In this document: positions 1-7,994 of the stretch, piece by piece
How positions within the stretch are numbered: position 1 is the stretch's first letter
Layout of the letters: every line of letters begins with the position of its first letter
NCBI GenBank assembly: GCA_903883945.1
Contig: CAISCV010000157.1
Coordinates: 1 to 48,904, forward strand
Origin: an uncultured Chitinophagaceae bacterium
Lineage (GTDB): Bacteria > Bacteroidota > Bacteroidia > Chitinophagales > Chitinophagaceae
Direction of reading: 5' to 3'
Length of the DNA: 48,904 nucleotides
Position numbers and translations under genes: made by a program
The notes under the pieces: generated by a model
What the model was told of the DNA's origin: nothing
Seen by the model: the letters and a program-made list of their open reading frames with translations, nothing else
Databases searched by the model: none

Positions 1-1875
1 AAACAAATCATCTTCATCCATCTTCAACTTCGCAGCAACTTCTCTTAACTTCTCTTCGGTTATTACAAATCCCTCTGGAATATCTGCATTAATTTCTTTT
101 ACCAACTTCTCTGCAAAATCTGCTTCGGTAAAGTCTATTATGTAGTTAAGTTTAAATTCTTCGTTAGATATTCTATTACCATGTTCATCCACAGGCAAAC
201 GCAAACCCCTGCCTACTTCCTGTACCTTACTGTTTTCGCTACCACTACTTCTTAGTTTCGCAATGGTAAATACATTTGGATTATCCCATCCTTCTTTTAG
301 CGTCCATTTAGAAAACAAAAACCTACGGGTATTAAATTTCCCTTCTTCGTCCTTGATGGCTAAAAGTTTCTTTTTCTCAAACAATATTTCTTGCACTTCT
401 GCTGCTATAGCATCATCGGAACTACTATTATCCTGCGAAAAATACCCCGCATGGGTAGCATCAATTGCTGCTTTTGATGCTAATAAGTACTCTTTGTATT
501 CTTTTTCCTGTTCAGTTAGTTCGGGAATGATGGCATCTATCTTTTCTTGCAACAATCTTTCAAAAGTTGTCTTCAGATACGGCTGTTTTTCCTGATTTTC
601 ATTTACCCTATACGAGTATATGTCATCTATAAAAAACAGGGCTAATGTCTTTATTTTAAATACACGATTAAAGTTTATCCGCTCTACTTCAAAGTGACGC
701 TCCAATGCCAAGCGAAGCATACTCTCTTGGTAAGAAGTAGAATAAATATCTGTACTAAACTCTTCGCCTGTAGATTTTATCTGCCCATTCGAAAACTCAA
801 CTTCGCTGCTAGTAATGGCATCTATCACAATCCCTTCTAGTTCGGGTGCTATTACGCCCAAACTATCTCCTTTATTTAACTCAAATGACTTTGTAGGGCT
901 ATCTTTTTGTATCAAGTTAAACTTAGCAGAGGTTTTACTTTTTACAGCCATTATCTTCACCTTATCTTGCTTTAGGCTAGAGGGTTCAAAGTGTTCTTTG
1001 GCAATACCCTTTATAAGGTTTTGGTTAAATGCCTGAAACGAGTTAAGGCAATAAAGCATATTGAGATAATCCTTCCTTTTAATCTTGCCTTTGCCTTTAC
1101 CAACTTCCATATCGGGGAATGTAGCCCCAAAACGAACGAGTACTTGTGGAACTATTTGTTTTTCTATAAACTCGAATGCCTTCTGTGTTTTGCTAAATCG
1201 GTGTGGTTCATCTATAATAACAAAAGGCTTTGTGGCTTTTAGTGCATCAATAGGTTTGTAAAAACCTTCTACGCCATAATCATACGTATCGGTCAGTAAT
1301 TTAGAGTTACCACCCAACAAAGACATATTGGTGAGCAGCACATATATCTTATTGGCGTTTTGACTACTGCCAGATACAAACTCCCTTACCACACCGGGGA
1401 AATAGTTTTTGCCTTTTTTCTTTTTAATCGCTTCCAACACCACTACATCTAGCTCGGCATCATAACCTGCTTGGTCTTTAAAATGCCTTTTGGTGTAACC
1501 ATCTTTCATAAACTGTTGGGTGCCTGCCTTTATGGCTAGCGATGGCACTACAATGATAAACTTATTAATGCCATAACGTTTATGAAGCTCGAACATGGCA
1601 GCCGTATAAACATACGTTTTGCCAGTGCCCGTTTCCATCTTTATGTCTAGGTGAATGTTGTTGCCTACAGCATCATTAATCCTAAATTCGTATGGAATGC
1701 CATTATCCTTTTGAATGTTGGATATATTGCCTGTAATCACATGCCTATCCATTATAATAGTTGGGTTTTGATAGTACAAGCTATTTTTCTCAATCAATTC
1801 TTCCTTTAGCACATTTGCTATGGCGGTATATGCTTTTACCTGATGCGGCAAATTGTGTTGTAATATCAGTTCCAT
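1..1875 (-). CDS. res: Type III restriction enzyme Res subunit (partial, 3' end off the window)
   Basis: ATP-dependent translocase/endonuclease subunit of a type III restriction-modification system; it works in complex with the Mod protein encoded just upstream. Reading the minus strand from an ATG at 1875 gives 625 codons without a stop up to base 1. Superfamily 2 helicase motifs are in order: Walker A METGTGKT at about residues 80-87, the DEAD-box-like IIDEPHRF at about 220-227, and motif VI VQEVGRGLRLP near residue 550. Type III Res proteins usually run to roughly 900-1000 residues, so the missing part should hold the C-terminal PD-(D/E)XK nuclease, which cannot be judged here. It follows mod in the same orientation with a 278-bp gap carrying dispersed repeats, so the two are probably one transcript. 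Family call is firm from motifs and context. Confidence 0.93.
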   Translation of the reverse strand, partial: MELILQHNLPHQVKAYTAIANVLKEELIEKNSLYYQNPTIIMDRHVITGNISNIQKDNGIPYEFRINDAVGNNIHLDIKMETGTGKTYVYTAAMFELHKRYGINKFIIVVPSLAIKAGTQQFMKDGYTKRHFKDQAGYDAELDVVVLEAIKKKKGKNYFPGVVREFVSGSSQNANKIYVLLTNMSLLGGNSKLLTDTYDYGVEGFYKPIDALKATKPFVIIDEPHRFSKTQKAFEFIEKQIVPQVLVRFGATFPDMEVGKGKGKIKRKDYLNMLYCLNSFQAFNQNLIKGIAKEHFEPSSLKQDKVKIMAVKSKTSAKFNLIQKDSPTKSFELNKGDSLGVIAPELEGIVIDAITSSEVEFSNGQIKSTGEEFSTDIYSTSYQESMLRLALERHFEVERINFNRVFKIKTLALFFIDDIYSYRVNENQEKQPYLKTTFERLLQEKIDAIIPELTEQEKEYKEYLLASKAAIDATHAGYFSQDNSSSDDAIAAEVQEILFEKKKLLAIKDEEGKFNTRRFLFSKWTLKEGWDNPNVFTIAKLRSSGSENSKVQEVGRGLRLPVDEHGNRISNEEFKLNYIIDFTEADFAEKLVKEINADIPEGFVITEEKLREVAAKLKMDEDDLF

Positions 1876-1948
1876 CGTTTGCTTCTTTAATACCTTTATT
1901 GTCTGTACTCCAATTTAAGTTCGCTTTAATTTTCTCCATAATCTCCCC

Positions 1949-2129
1949 GTCGTTTCGACGATAGGAGAAATCTCTCCGTAATCATTGCGTCATTTCGAGG
2001 CATGAGAAATCTCATTGCGAATTGATAGTACTCTACTTTTAAGCCCACTACTATTTCGGTTAGATTTCTCCTATCGTCGAAATGACGGTCGTTCCCCATC
2101 CCCGTCATTTCGACGATAGGAGAAATCTC
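1949..2129. repeat. REP-like extragenic repeat cluster between mod and res
   Basis: Four copies of a roughly 25-bp motif with core TTTCGACGATAGGAGAAATC. Copies in plus orientation lie at 1949-1974, 1989-2013 (diverged) and 2104-2129; one inverted copy lies at 2063-2086. The last inverted/direct pair can fold into a long hairpin in RNA. Dispersed repeats of this look are common in Bacteroidota intergenic DNA, often moved or maintained by RAYT-type transposases (general knowledge; no transposase is seen here). An open frame across 1926-2147 is made of the repeat and is not a gene. Lying inside the mod-res transcript, the hairpin could lower res expression relative to mod, which is inference. 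Confidence 0.75.
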
Positions 2130-2153
2130 ATAATGAAATATAAACATCCTACT

Positions 2154-4124
2154 CTAATACCTTACCGAAAAATTAATCTTCAAGTTCCTTTCCGTGTCAT
2201 TCAATATACGCAGGTTTTTCTCCAGCATTTCGTTGATAGACCATTCATTAAATGAGTATCCAAATATCACCACCGTATCAGGGTTAAACTTGCCTTCTAT
2301 GGAATATTTTACTATCAGTGCTTTCATACTTTCTAGCGAGAAACCACTGTCTATCAAATACAAATGCCGTTGGTAATGATAGGCGATGTATCCATCCAAA
2401 TCTACTTCGGTGGCCTTTGCCGTAAGGCTATACCCATCCGCATTTAGCCAAGTAGCCAATAGGGTAGGCTTACCAAAATCGTCCAAAATGGTCGTATCCG
2501 CCAATAGGGCGTTCTTATCAAACGTTTCTAGTTTATCCAGTGTGTTTGGGTTGGGTTCTACCAAGGTAAAATGCTTAAAGCCCAAATCCAATACCTTATT
2601 TGGATGTTCTTCTTTTATTTTGGCAGCAGCACGTTTAATGCGCTCAATACCTATATAATCTAAAGTGGTAGGAAGTTTGTTTTCTTTGAGGAACTCATAC
2701 GCTACTTTTTGAGAATCAGCATCTAGGTTTAATGCTTCAGGCAATTGCACTAAAATGAATTTTCTATTACCTCCATCTTCTGCATTTGTTTGCATTACTG
2801 CATGTCCAGTAGTGGCAGAGCCTGAAAAAAAATCTACAATAATTGCATCACGGTCAAATGAAGTGCTTGCAATAAGTAATTCTTTGATTAGATTTTTAGG
2901 TTTTGAGTAATCAAATAAACTCTTAATTCCCATCAATTCTTCAAGTTCTTCATAAGCATCTTCATTGGTTCCCTTGATTTTAACTCCATCTATTACACTG
3001 CCAAAGCCTTTGTGGGAACCTTCATCATTAATTCTAAATACTCGAATTTGAAAATTAATTGTATTGATAACGGGTCTAGAACCTTTACTTATTTCATTAT
3101 TAAAAAAATCTTGAGACCAAGTAAATGGTCCTTTGATTCTAAAGTCATTTAAATTAGTTCCATTTTTAATGATAACATCATCAACCAATTCCACAGGATT
3201 TATACCGTCTCCATAAACTCCCTTTTCATAAGTTCCATCTGACAGTTTAGTTGAAATAATACCTTTTGGAATGTTTAAAATAGATAATTGATTTGTTCTT
3301 TTTATAATTGGCTGAGATTCTGATTCATCTGCAACACCACCAAATAAGTATGTGTTTTTATTTGATTTGCTTCTGGAATAAATTTGTATGTACTCCGTCA
3401 TACTTATAAGTTGTTTGGATAGAAAACTTCCTTTGCGTTTTTTAAGCCATGTTATTTCACCTAGAAAATTCTCCTCCCCAAACACATCATCACAAAGCAG
3501 TTTCAAGTTAGCTTGTTCGTTATCATCAATAGAAATAAAGATGACCCCATCATCAGTCAATAAATCCCTTGCCAATAGCAAACGGGTGTACATAAATACC
3601 AACCACGCCGAGTGCGAGGCAGAACCACGTTTGGTAAGGTCTAGTATGCGTTCGGCTTCTTGTTCGCCAATGCTTAGTTTATCTTGTAGGGTTTCTTTGG
3701 TGTATTTAAAATTGTCGAAATACACAAACCCATCCGAACCTGTGTTGTAGGGCGGATCTATAGAAATACATTTTACTTTTCCTGCGTAAGATTTTAGTAA
3801 GTGCTTCAACCCATCCAAATTATCGCCACTGATATAGATGTTTTGGCTATTGGCATTTTCAGGCAAGCTATTGTGTGCCTCATCGGGCTGAACGATGGTA
3901 GTGGTATCGGTAGATGCCATCAACTTGGCATAGCTTTTACCCAAAAACTTCAACTCGTACCCTTCCTGCACCACACTTACTTTATCTTTCAACTGCTCTT
4001 GAAATCGAATAATATCAAAACTACCATCCTGTTTAAAACAAGCAGGGAAGTGTTCTTTCAGTACGGCAATCTCTTTGTCGTTAATTTTTATGGTCTCATT
4101 CTTTGCCTCAATATCCTTTATCAT
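2154..4124 (-). CDS. mod: Type III DNA-methyltransferase, Mod subunit
   Basis: Site-specific DNA N6-adenine methyltransferase (656 residues) that supplies both protective methylation and sequence recognition for the Mod/Res complex. The catalytic motif DPPYNTG is at residues 123-129 and the AdoMet-binding motif DFFSGSATTG at 431-440, the order of beta-class enzymes, to which type III Mods belong. The region between (about 230-400) is the expected target recognition domain and is less like a housekeeping protein. Length is normal for the family. The ATG at 4124 is the only good start. It sits at the head of the mod-res operon. No simple-sequence repeat that could cause phase-variable frameshifting was found in the coding region, unlike many Mods of host-adapted pathogens. 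Confidence 0.95.
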   Translation of the reverse strand: MIKDIEAKNETIKINDKEIAVLKEHFPACFKQDGSFDIIRFQEQLKDKVSVVQEGYELKFLGKSYAKLMASTDTTTIVQPDEAHNSLPENANSQNIYISGDNLDGLKHLLKSYAGKVKCISIDPPYNTGSDGFVYFDNFKYTKETLQDKLSIGEQEAERILDLTKRGSASHSAWLVFMYTRLLLARDLLTDDGVIFISIDDNEQANLKLLCDDVFGEENFLGEITWLKKRKGSFLSKQLISMTEYIQIYSRSKSNKNTYLFGGVADESESQPIIKRTNQLSILNIPKGIISTKLSDGTYEKGVYGDGINPVELVDDVIIKNGTNLNDFRIKGPFTWSQDFFNNEISKGSRPVINTINFQIRVFRINDEGSHKGFGSVIDGVKIKGTNEDAYEELEELMGIKSLFDYSKPKNLIKELLIASTSFDRDAIIVDFFSGSATTGHAVMQTNAEDGGNRKFILVQLPEALNLDADSQKVAYEFLKENKLPTTLDYIGIERIKRAAAKIKEEHPNKVLDLGFKHFTLVEPNPNTLDKLETFDKNALLADTTILDDFGKPTLLATWLNADGYSLTAKATEVDLDGYIAYHYQRHLYLIDSGFSLESMKALIVKYSIEGKFNPDTVVIFGYSFNEWSINEMLEKNLRILNDTERNLKINFSVRY

Positions 4125-4280
4125 AGTCGTAAATTAATAGCCCGTTTTAAAAGCGTGGAAAAATACGGAAGGGATAGGAAAAAGGGAGATTTATCTTTTA
4201 ACATGAGGGGATTCGTTTGTTGGAAAATAAGCAATATAAGAAGCTGTTTGAGTTAATTGTTTGATATTTCTTATGCAGTT

Positions 4281-4402
4281 TTATATTGACTGTAACTGCG
4301 TTAAATTTTTCGCCTTAGGCGTTAGACTATGGCTGCAAAATTTGCCTCGTCAATTTAGCGCATGAATCCCTTCATGTGCTCGCCGTGTTCTTCACCGTTC
4401 AT
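4281..4402 (-). other. Hairpin-rich element with a short charged reading frame
   Basis: Two strong hairpins lie close together: an 11-bp palindrome CGCCTTAGGCG at 4311-4321, and a 10-bp stem (one wobble) AGCGCATGAA/TTCATGTGCT with a 4-nt loop at 4357-4380. On the minus strand the second hairpin is part of a 15-codon frame from ATG at 4402 to TAA at 4355, reading MNGEEHGEHMKGFMR. The frame stays open a few codons further upstream without another good start. It looks like a dispersed structured element or remnant more than a functional gene. It is in the gene-free stretch upstream of mod, so it may also lie in the mod leader region. Function unknown. Confidence 0.35.
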
Positions 4403-4449
4403 CCATACTGTTTCCAATGAAACAATAAATTAATCAATTACATATTTAA

Positions 4450-4477
4450 AAACACAAAACCCCGTAGAAATACGGGG
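4450..4477 (-). terminator. Rho-independent terminator, minus strand
   Basis: A perfect 7-bp stem CCCCGTA/TACGGGG (4460-4466 and 4471-4477) with a 4-nt loop. Read on the minus strand it is followed by TTTTGTGTTTTT, a classical U-tract; the plus strand has no U-tract. No minus-strand protein gene precedes it between 5156 and 4478, only the tandem array, so it would end a non-coding minus-strand transcript through the array. Confidence 0.65.
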
Positions 4478-4579
4478 CAAATAATAGACTTTACAACTAA
4501 AACCCTGTTTACACAAACTACTTTGCACTCCCTATATGCCTTAAAAACGTGTGTCAAACTCAATCCATCGTGTTTAGGT

Positions 4580-4970
4580 GTTGCCATCAGGGTATGTAGA
4601 AAAGTGTTAGGGGTATGTGGTTGATGCCATCAGGGTATGTAAAAAAAATGGTAGGGGTATGTGGTTGTTGCCATCAGGGTATGTAGAAAAGTGTTAGGGG
4701 TATGTGTGTGTTGCCATCAGGGTATGTAAAAAAGTGTTAGGGGTATGCAAAATAATGTTAGGGGTATGTGGTTGTTGCCATCAGGGTATGTAAAAAAATG
4801 TTAGGGGTATGTGGTTGATGCCATCAGGGTATGTAAAAAAATGTTAGAGGTATGTAAAAAAATGTTAGAGGTATGTAAAAAAATGGTAGAGGTATGCAGA
4901 AAAATGATAGGGGTATGTAAAAAAATGATAGGGGTATGCAGAAAAATGGTAGGGGGTATGCAAGAATAGT
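4580..4970. repeat. Tandem array 1, 21/22-bp period, two interleaved unit types
   Basis: The anchor GTATG recurs 18 times, at 4592, 4613, 4635, 4657, 4679, 4700, 4722, 4743, 4764, 4786, 4807, 4829, 4850, 4871, 4892, 4913, 4934 and 4956; every step is 21 or 22 bp. Two unit types occur: A, GTATGTAAAAAAATGTTAG-like, and B, GTATGTGGTTGTTGCCATC-like. A and B mostly alternate in the left half, and A alone repeats in the right half. The left half mixes 21- and 22-bp steps, so no reading frame can be kept across the whole array; the right half alone is open on the minus strand as a hydrophobic heptapeptide repeat (core PLTFFYI). There are no CRISPR spacers. Function unknown. Confidence 0.92.
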
Positions 4971-4988
4971 GATCCATTGATCATAAAC

Positions 4989-5022
4989 AAGTGCAGTTGC
5001 TACCTGTTGGTGGGGCTGCACT
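4989..5022 (+). terminator. Hairpin at the right edge of array 1, weak terminator candidate
   Basis: An 8-bp perfect inverted repeat AAGTGCAG/CTGCACTT (right arm running one base past 5022) with an 18-nt loop, followed on the plus strand by TTTGGTTTT. It could end a plus-strand transcript of the array before serA, or simply bound the array. The loop is long and the U-tract is interrupted, so this is tentative. Confidence 0.35.
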
Positions 5023-5143
5023 TTTGGTTTTGCGGAGGCTTCCTTAGCTTGTTTATTGTGGATAAATGGGCTTATTCATCATAAAAATTACATAATAACC
5101 GCTTTAGGTAAAGGATGCCATACGTCATTAAACAATAATAAAC

Positions 5144-5151
5144 TACTTTCG
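5144..5151 (+). promoter_or_regulatory. Candidate -7 box for serA, near-leaderless
   Basis: TACTTTCG resembles the Bacteroidota -7 consensus TAnnTTTG and ends 5 bp before the serA ATG, so transcription would start at or next to the start codon. No convincing TTG at the -33 position was seen, hence moderate confidence. Confidence 0.4.
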
Positions 5152-5156
5152 CGGTC

Positions 5157-6395
5157 ATGAGTAAGGAACAATTAACAAGTTATCCGAAAGAAAAGATACA
5201 TATCCTTTTCTTGGAGAACATCAGCGACAAGGCCGTTCAATACTTTAAAAATAACGGCTACGAAAATGTGACCAAACTGAATGGTGCATTAAGTGAAGAA
5301 GAGCTTATTAAAGCAGTGAAAGATGTCCATCTGCTGGGCATCAGGTCGAAAACTCAAATAACAGCGAAGGTTTTAGAATCGGCTAAGAAGTTACAAGCAA
5401 TAGGTTGTTTTTGTATAGGGACCAATCAGGTGAATCTGAAGGCTGCTACCAAAATGGGAGTAAGTGTGTTTAATGCGCCCTATAGCAATACGCGTAGTGT
5501 AGCTGAGTTGGTGATAGGGTTGGCCATCATGCTTATACGTAGAATTCCGGACAAAAACAAAGCTGCTCATGAGGGCATCTGGAATAAAGTTGCAACCGGT
5601 AGTTATGAAATGCGTGGTAAAACATTGGGTTTGGTTGGCTACGGAAGCATTGGTACTCAGGTGAGTATCATAGCTGAAAGTCTAGGACTGAAAGTGTTGT
5701 TTTATGATACAGAAACTAAGCTGCCATTGGGTAATGCGCATCCCTGCAAGTCATTAAAGGACTTGGTTGGTAAGTCGGACATCGTTTCATTGCATGTGCC
5801 AGAAACAGCGCAAACCAAGAACTTAATCAATAAAAGTATACTGAAGCATTTTAAGAAAGGATCTATCCTGATTAACTATGCAAGAGGAGAAGTTGTGGAT
5901 CTGGATGCATTGGCACATAGCCTGAAAGAAGGGCATCTGAGTGGTGCAGCAATAGACGTATTCCCTTGGGAGCCTGAAAAGAATGGAGATAGATTTACAA
6001 CTCCGTTGCAAGGGTTATCCAATGTAATTCTTACGCCGCACATAGGTGGAAGTACCGAAGAAGCACAAGAGAATATTGGTGAGGATGTTGGCGTGAAGCT
6101 GTACCAATACCTGGAGAAAGGGGTTACCAATGGTTCTCACACCGTACCTGCCATCAGTTTGCCTCCTGTGGATGGGGCGCATCGTATTCTGCATATTCAT
6201 AACAATGTGCCAGGTGTTTTAAGTGCCATCAATACTGAGTTGGCTAGCCATCATATCAATATATTGGGTCAGTACCTCAAAACAAATGATGAGATTGGGT
6301 ATGTAGTGTTGGATGTGGACAAAAAGCTTTCCGCTCAGGCTGCTGAATTGTTGCGGAATGTGAAGGAGACGATTAAGGTGAGGATGTTATACTAG
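5157..6395 (+). CDS. serA: D-3-phosphoglycerate dehydrogenase
   Basis: Cytoplasmic NAD-dependent enzyme that oxidises 3-phosphoglycerate to 3-phosphohydroxypyruvate, the first step of L-serine synthesis. At 412 residues it matches the length and layout of E. coli SerA (410). The nucleotide-binding motif GLVGYGSIG is at 158-166. The catalytic set of the D-2-hydroxyacid dehydrogenase family is visible: Arg in YARGEVVD (about 243), Glu in WEPE (about 272) and His in TPHIGG (295). Residues from about 340 form an ACT domain, normally the site of serine feedback inhibition. The early GIRSKTQIT segment is typical of SerA. It is a single gene between tandem array 1 and a palindromic gap; the other serine genes are not in the window. 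Confidence 0.95.
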   Translation: MSKEQLTSYPKEKIHILFLENISDKAVQYFKNNGYENVTKLNGALSEEELIKAVKDVHLLGIRSKTQITAKVLESAKKLQAIGCFCIGTNQVNLKAATKMGVSVFNAPYSNTRSVAELVIGLAIMLIRRIPDKNKAAHEGIWNKVATGSYEMRGKTLGLVGYGSIGTQVSIIAESLGLKVLFYDTETKLPLGNAHPCKSLKDLVGKSDIVSLHVPETAQTKNLINKSILKHFKKGSILINYARGEVVDLDALAHSLKEGHLSGAAIDVFPWEPEKNGDRFTTPLQGLSNVILTPHIGGSTEEAQENIGEDVGVKLYQYLEKGVTNGSHTVPAISLPPVDGAHRILHIHNNVPGVLSAINTELASHHINILGQYLKTNDEIGYVVLDVDKKLSAQAAELLRNVKETIKVRMLY

Positions 6396-6416
6396 GAAGT
6401 ATTAAGTAATAAGTAA

Positions 6417-6491
6417 TAAGTAGTAAGTAATAAGTATTAAGTTATAAGTAAAGCAACAACAAATAACTTAATACTTATTACCTATTACTTA
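6417..6491. repeat. AT-only imperfect palindrome between serA and the AAA+ gene
   Basis: Two 27-bp arms, 6417-6443 and 6465-6491, are reverse complements at 25 of 27 positions around a 21-bp loop. The left arm is itself built from a short TAAGTAA/TAAGTAG tandem. It ends 17 bp before the next ATG and takes up most of the gap. As RNA it would form a long A-U stem; there is no U-tract to make it a terminator. Looks like a miniature dispersed repeat. Confidence 0.7.
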
Positions 6492-6508
6492 AAACTCAAA
6501 AGAGTATT

Positions 6509-7885
6509 ATGAACGAAGGAATAGAACAGTTGATAGAGGCATTGTCATTTTCGCCAGACAACATTCCATTGCGCTTGCATCTGGCCGAGTTGATGGTGAA
6601 GGGTTTTATGTTGGATGATGCTGCTGCGCAATATCAGGAGGTGTTGAATAGAAACTATGGCAACGATAAAGCACGAAAGGGCCTGGCGAGTGTCTTTTAT
6701 AAACAAAAGAAATATTCTGCCGCCATCCTTGTTTACGAAGCATTGGTTGCTGATAATAGATTGGCAGGAGAGGAATTAGTTCCTTATGTAAAGTGCTTAG
6801 TAAAAGAGAACTCTCACAACGAAGCTATAGAAATTTATAAGAAAGTATTACAACAGATTCCGAATTTCAAAGACGAAGAATTGGATAGCACTCTTAGAAT
6901 GCCTAGTGCCAATAGTATGGGCAGAAGAAAAAGAAGGAACGAGGATGAAGAAGAAGATGACTTTGAGGATGATATTGAGGATATCTTTGGCGGAGAAGAG
7001 TTTGAAGAGCCCAACTTTTTGATGGAGAAGCCCAATCTTAAGTTCGAAGATGTTGGGGGGATGAAGAAGGTGAAGAACGAAATCTCTCTAAAGATTATTC
7101 AGCCACTGAAGAACCCCGACTTGTACAAGGCCTTTGGAAAAAAAGCGGGTGGAGGTATCTTATTATATGGCCCTCCAGGTTGCGGAAAAACGTATCTAGC
7201 CAAGGCCACAGCAGGTGAAATAGATGCCAAGTTCATCAGTATAGGGCTTCATGACATCCTTGATATGTGGATGGGCAATACCGAAAAGAACTTACACGAA
7301 GTGTTTGCTCAAGCTCGTGACAATGCACCCTGTGTTTTGTTTTTCGATGAGGTAGATGCTATTGGCGCAAGCCGTAGCGATCTGAAAGGAAGTAGTATGC
7401 GGCACGTAATCAACCAGTTTCTGGCTGAGATGGATGGCGTAGAATATAGTAATGAGGGAGTGCTTGTTTTGGCAGCTACCAATGCACCTTGGAGTGTGGA
7501 TAGTGCTTTCAGGCGTCCAGGAAGGTTTGACAGGGTAATATTTGTTTCGCCTCCCGATACTGAAGGGCGTATTGAAATTTTAAAACAACACCTGAAGGAT
7601 AAGCCGGTAGAAAATATAGATGTTGCTGCAGTTGCCAAAGTAACCGAAGAATACTCTGGTGCCGACTTAAAAGCGCTTATCGACATTGCATCTGAATATA
7701 AACTAGAAGATTCATTGGCAAGTGGATCGGTAGAAAAGATTACGACCAAAGACCTGTTGAAGGCGGTTAAACAACATAAGAACACAACAGCCGAATGGTT
7801 TAGCTCTGCGCGTAACTATGCTTTGTATGCCAACGAAACAGGTTTGTACAATGATATATTGGATTATCTGAAGATAAAAAAATAG
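6509..7885 (+). CDS. TPR-AAA+ ATPase (CDC48/p97-like module)
   Basis: Probable cytoplasmic remodelling ATPase of 458 residues. Residues 1-120 are helical TPR-like repeats, 140-170 a highly charged linker (RRKRRN followed by an Asp/Glu-rich run), and 175 to the end one AAA+ domain. Seen motifs: Walker A GPPGCGKT (221-228), Walker B VLFFDE (276-281), sensor 1 ATNAPW (323-328) and the arginine-finger stretch FRRPGRFDR (334-342), with an SRH typical of the classic CDC48/FtsH/proteasomal-ATPase clade. There is no membrane segment and no zinc protease motif, so it is not FtsH. The TPR part probably selects clients. The next gene also carries TPRs and is likely co-transcribed, suggesting a joint task; the client is unknown. 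Confidence 0.85.
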   Translation: MNEGIEQLIEALSFSPDNIPLRLHLAELMVKGFMLDDAAAQYQEVLNRNYGNDKARKGLASVFYKQKKYSAAILVYEALVADNRLAGEELVPYVKCLVKENSHNEAIEIYKKVLQQIPNFKDEELDSTLRMPSANSMGRRKRRNEDEEEDDFEDDIEDIFGGEEFEEPNFLMEKPNLKFEDVGGMKKVKNEISLKIIQPLKNPDLYKAFGKKAGGGILLYGPPGCGKTYLAKATAGEIDAKFISIGLHDILDMWMGNTEKNLHEVFAQARDNAPCVLFFDEVDAIGASRSDLKGSSMRHVINQFLAEMDGVEYSNEGVLVLAATNAPWSVDSAFRRPGRFDRVIFVSPPDTEGRIEILKQHLKDKPVENIDVAAVAKVTEEYSGADLKALIDIASEYKLEDSLASGSVEKITTKDLLKAVKQHKNTTAEWFSSARNYALYANETGLYNDILDYLKIKK

Positions 7886-7886
7886 G

Positions 7887-7994
7887 ATTTAATTGATAAT
7901 TTATAATTGACAATTGATAGTTTCAGGATAAGTATTTTCTCATCAATTATCAACGGTCTCTTGTCAATTATTCATTGTCAATTATCAATTAAAT
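7887..7994. repeat. MITE-like 108-bp element filling the gap between two genes
   Basis: The ends ATTTAATTGATAATT (7887-7901) and AATTATCAATTAAAT (7980-7994) are a perfect 15-bp inverted repeat, and further internal AATTGACAATTGAT/TTGTCAATTATT blocks extend the pairing. It begins two bases after the upstream stop codon and ends on the base before the downstream ATG, so it occupies the whole intergenic space. Could be a non-autonomous miniature element or an RNA hairpin tuning the second gene. Confidence 0.7.

Noticed and set aside
1926-2147. 73-residue minus-strand frame between mod and res
   Set aside because: Composed of REP-like repeat copies; no plausible protein features.
2154-4124. Phase-variable Mod
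   Set aside because: Searched by eye for homopolymer or short tandem runs in the coding region; only short A/T runs typical of the base composition were found.
4580-4970. CRISPR array
   Set aside because: Units are contiguous 21/22-mers without unique spacers, and no cas gene is in the window. The same holds for arrays 2 and 3.
4824-5021. Minus-strand open frame with a PLTFFYI heptapeptide repeat
   Set aside because: It is the regular half of tandem array 1 read as codons. 22-bp steps in the other half break the frame, and there is no start signal or homology that supports a protein.
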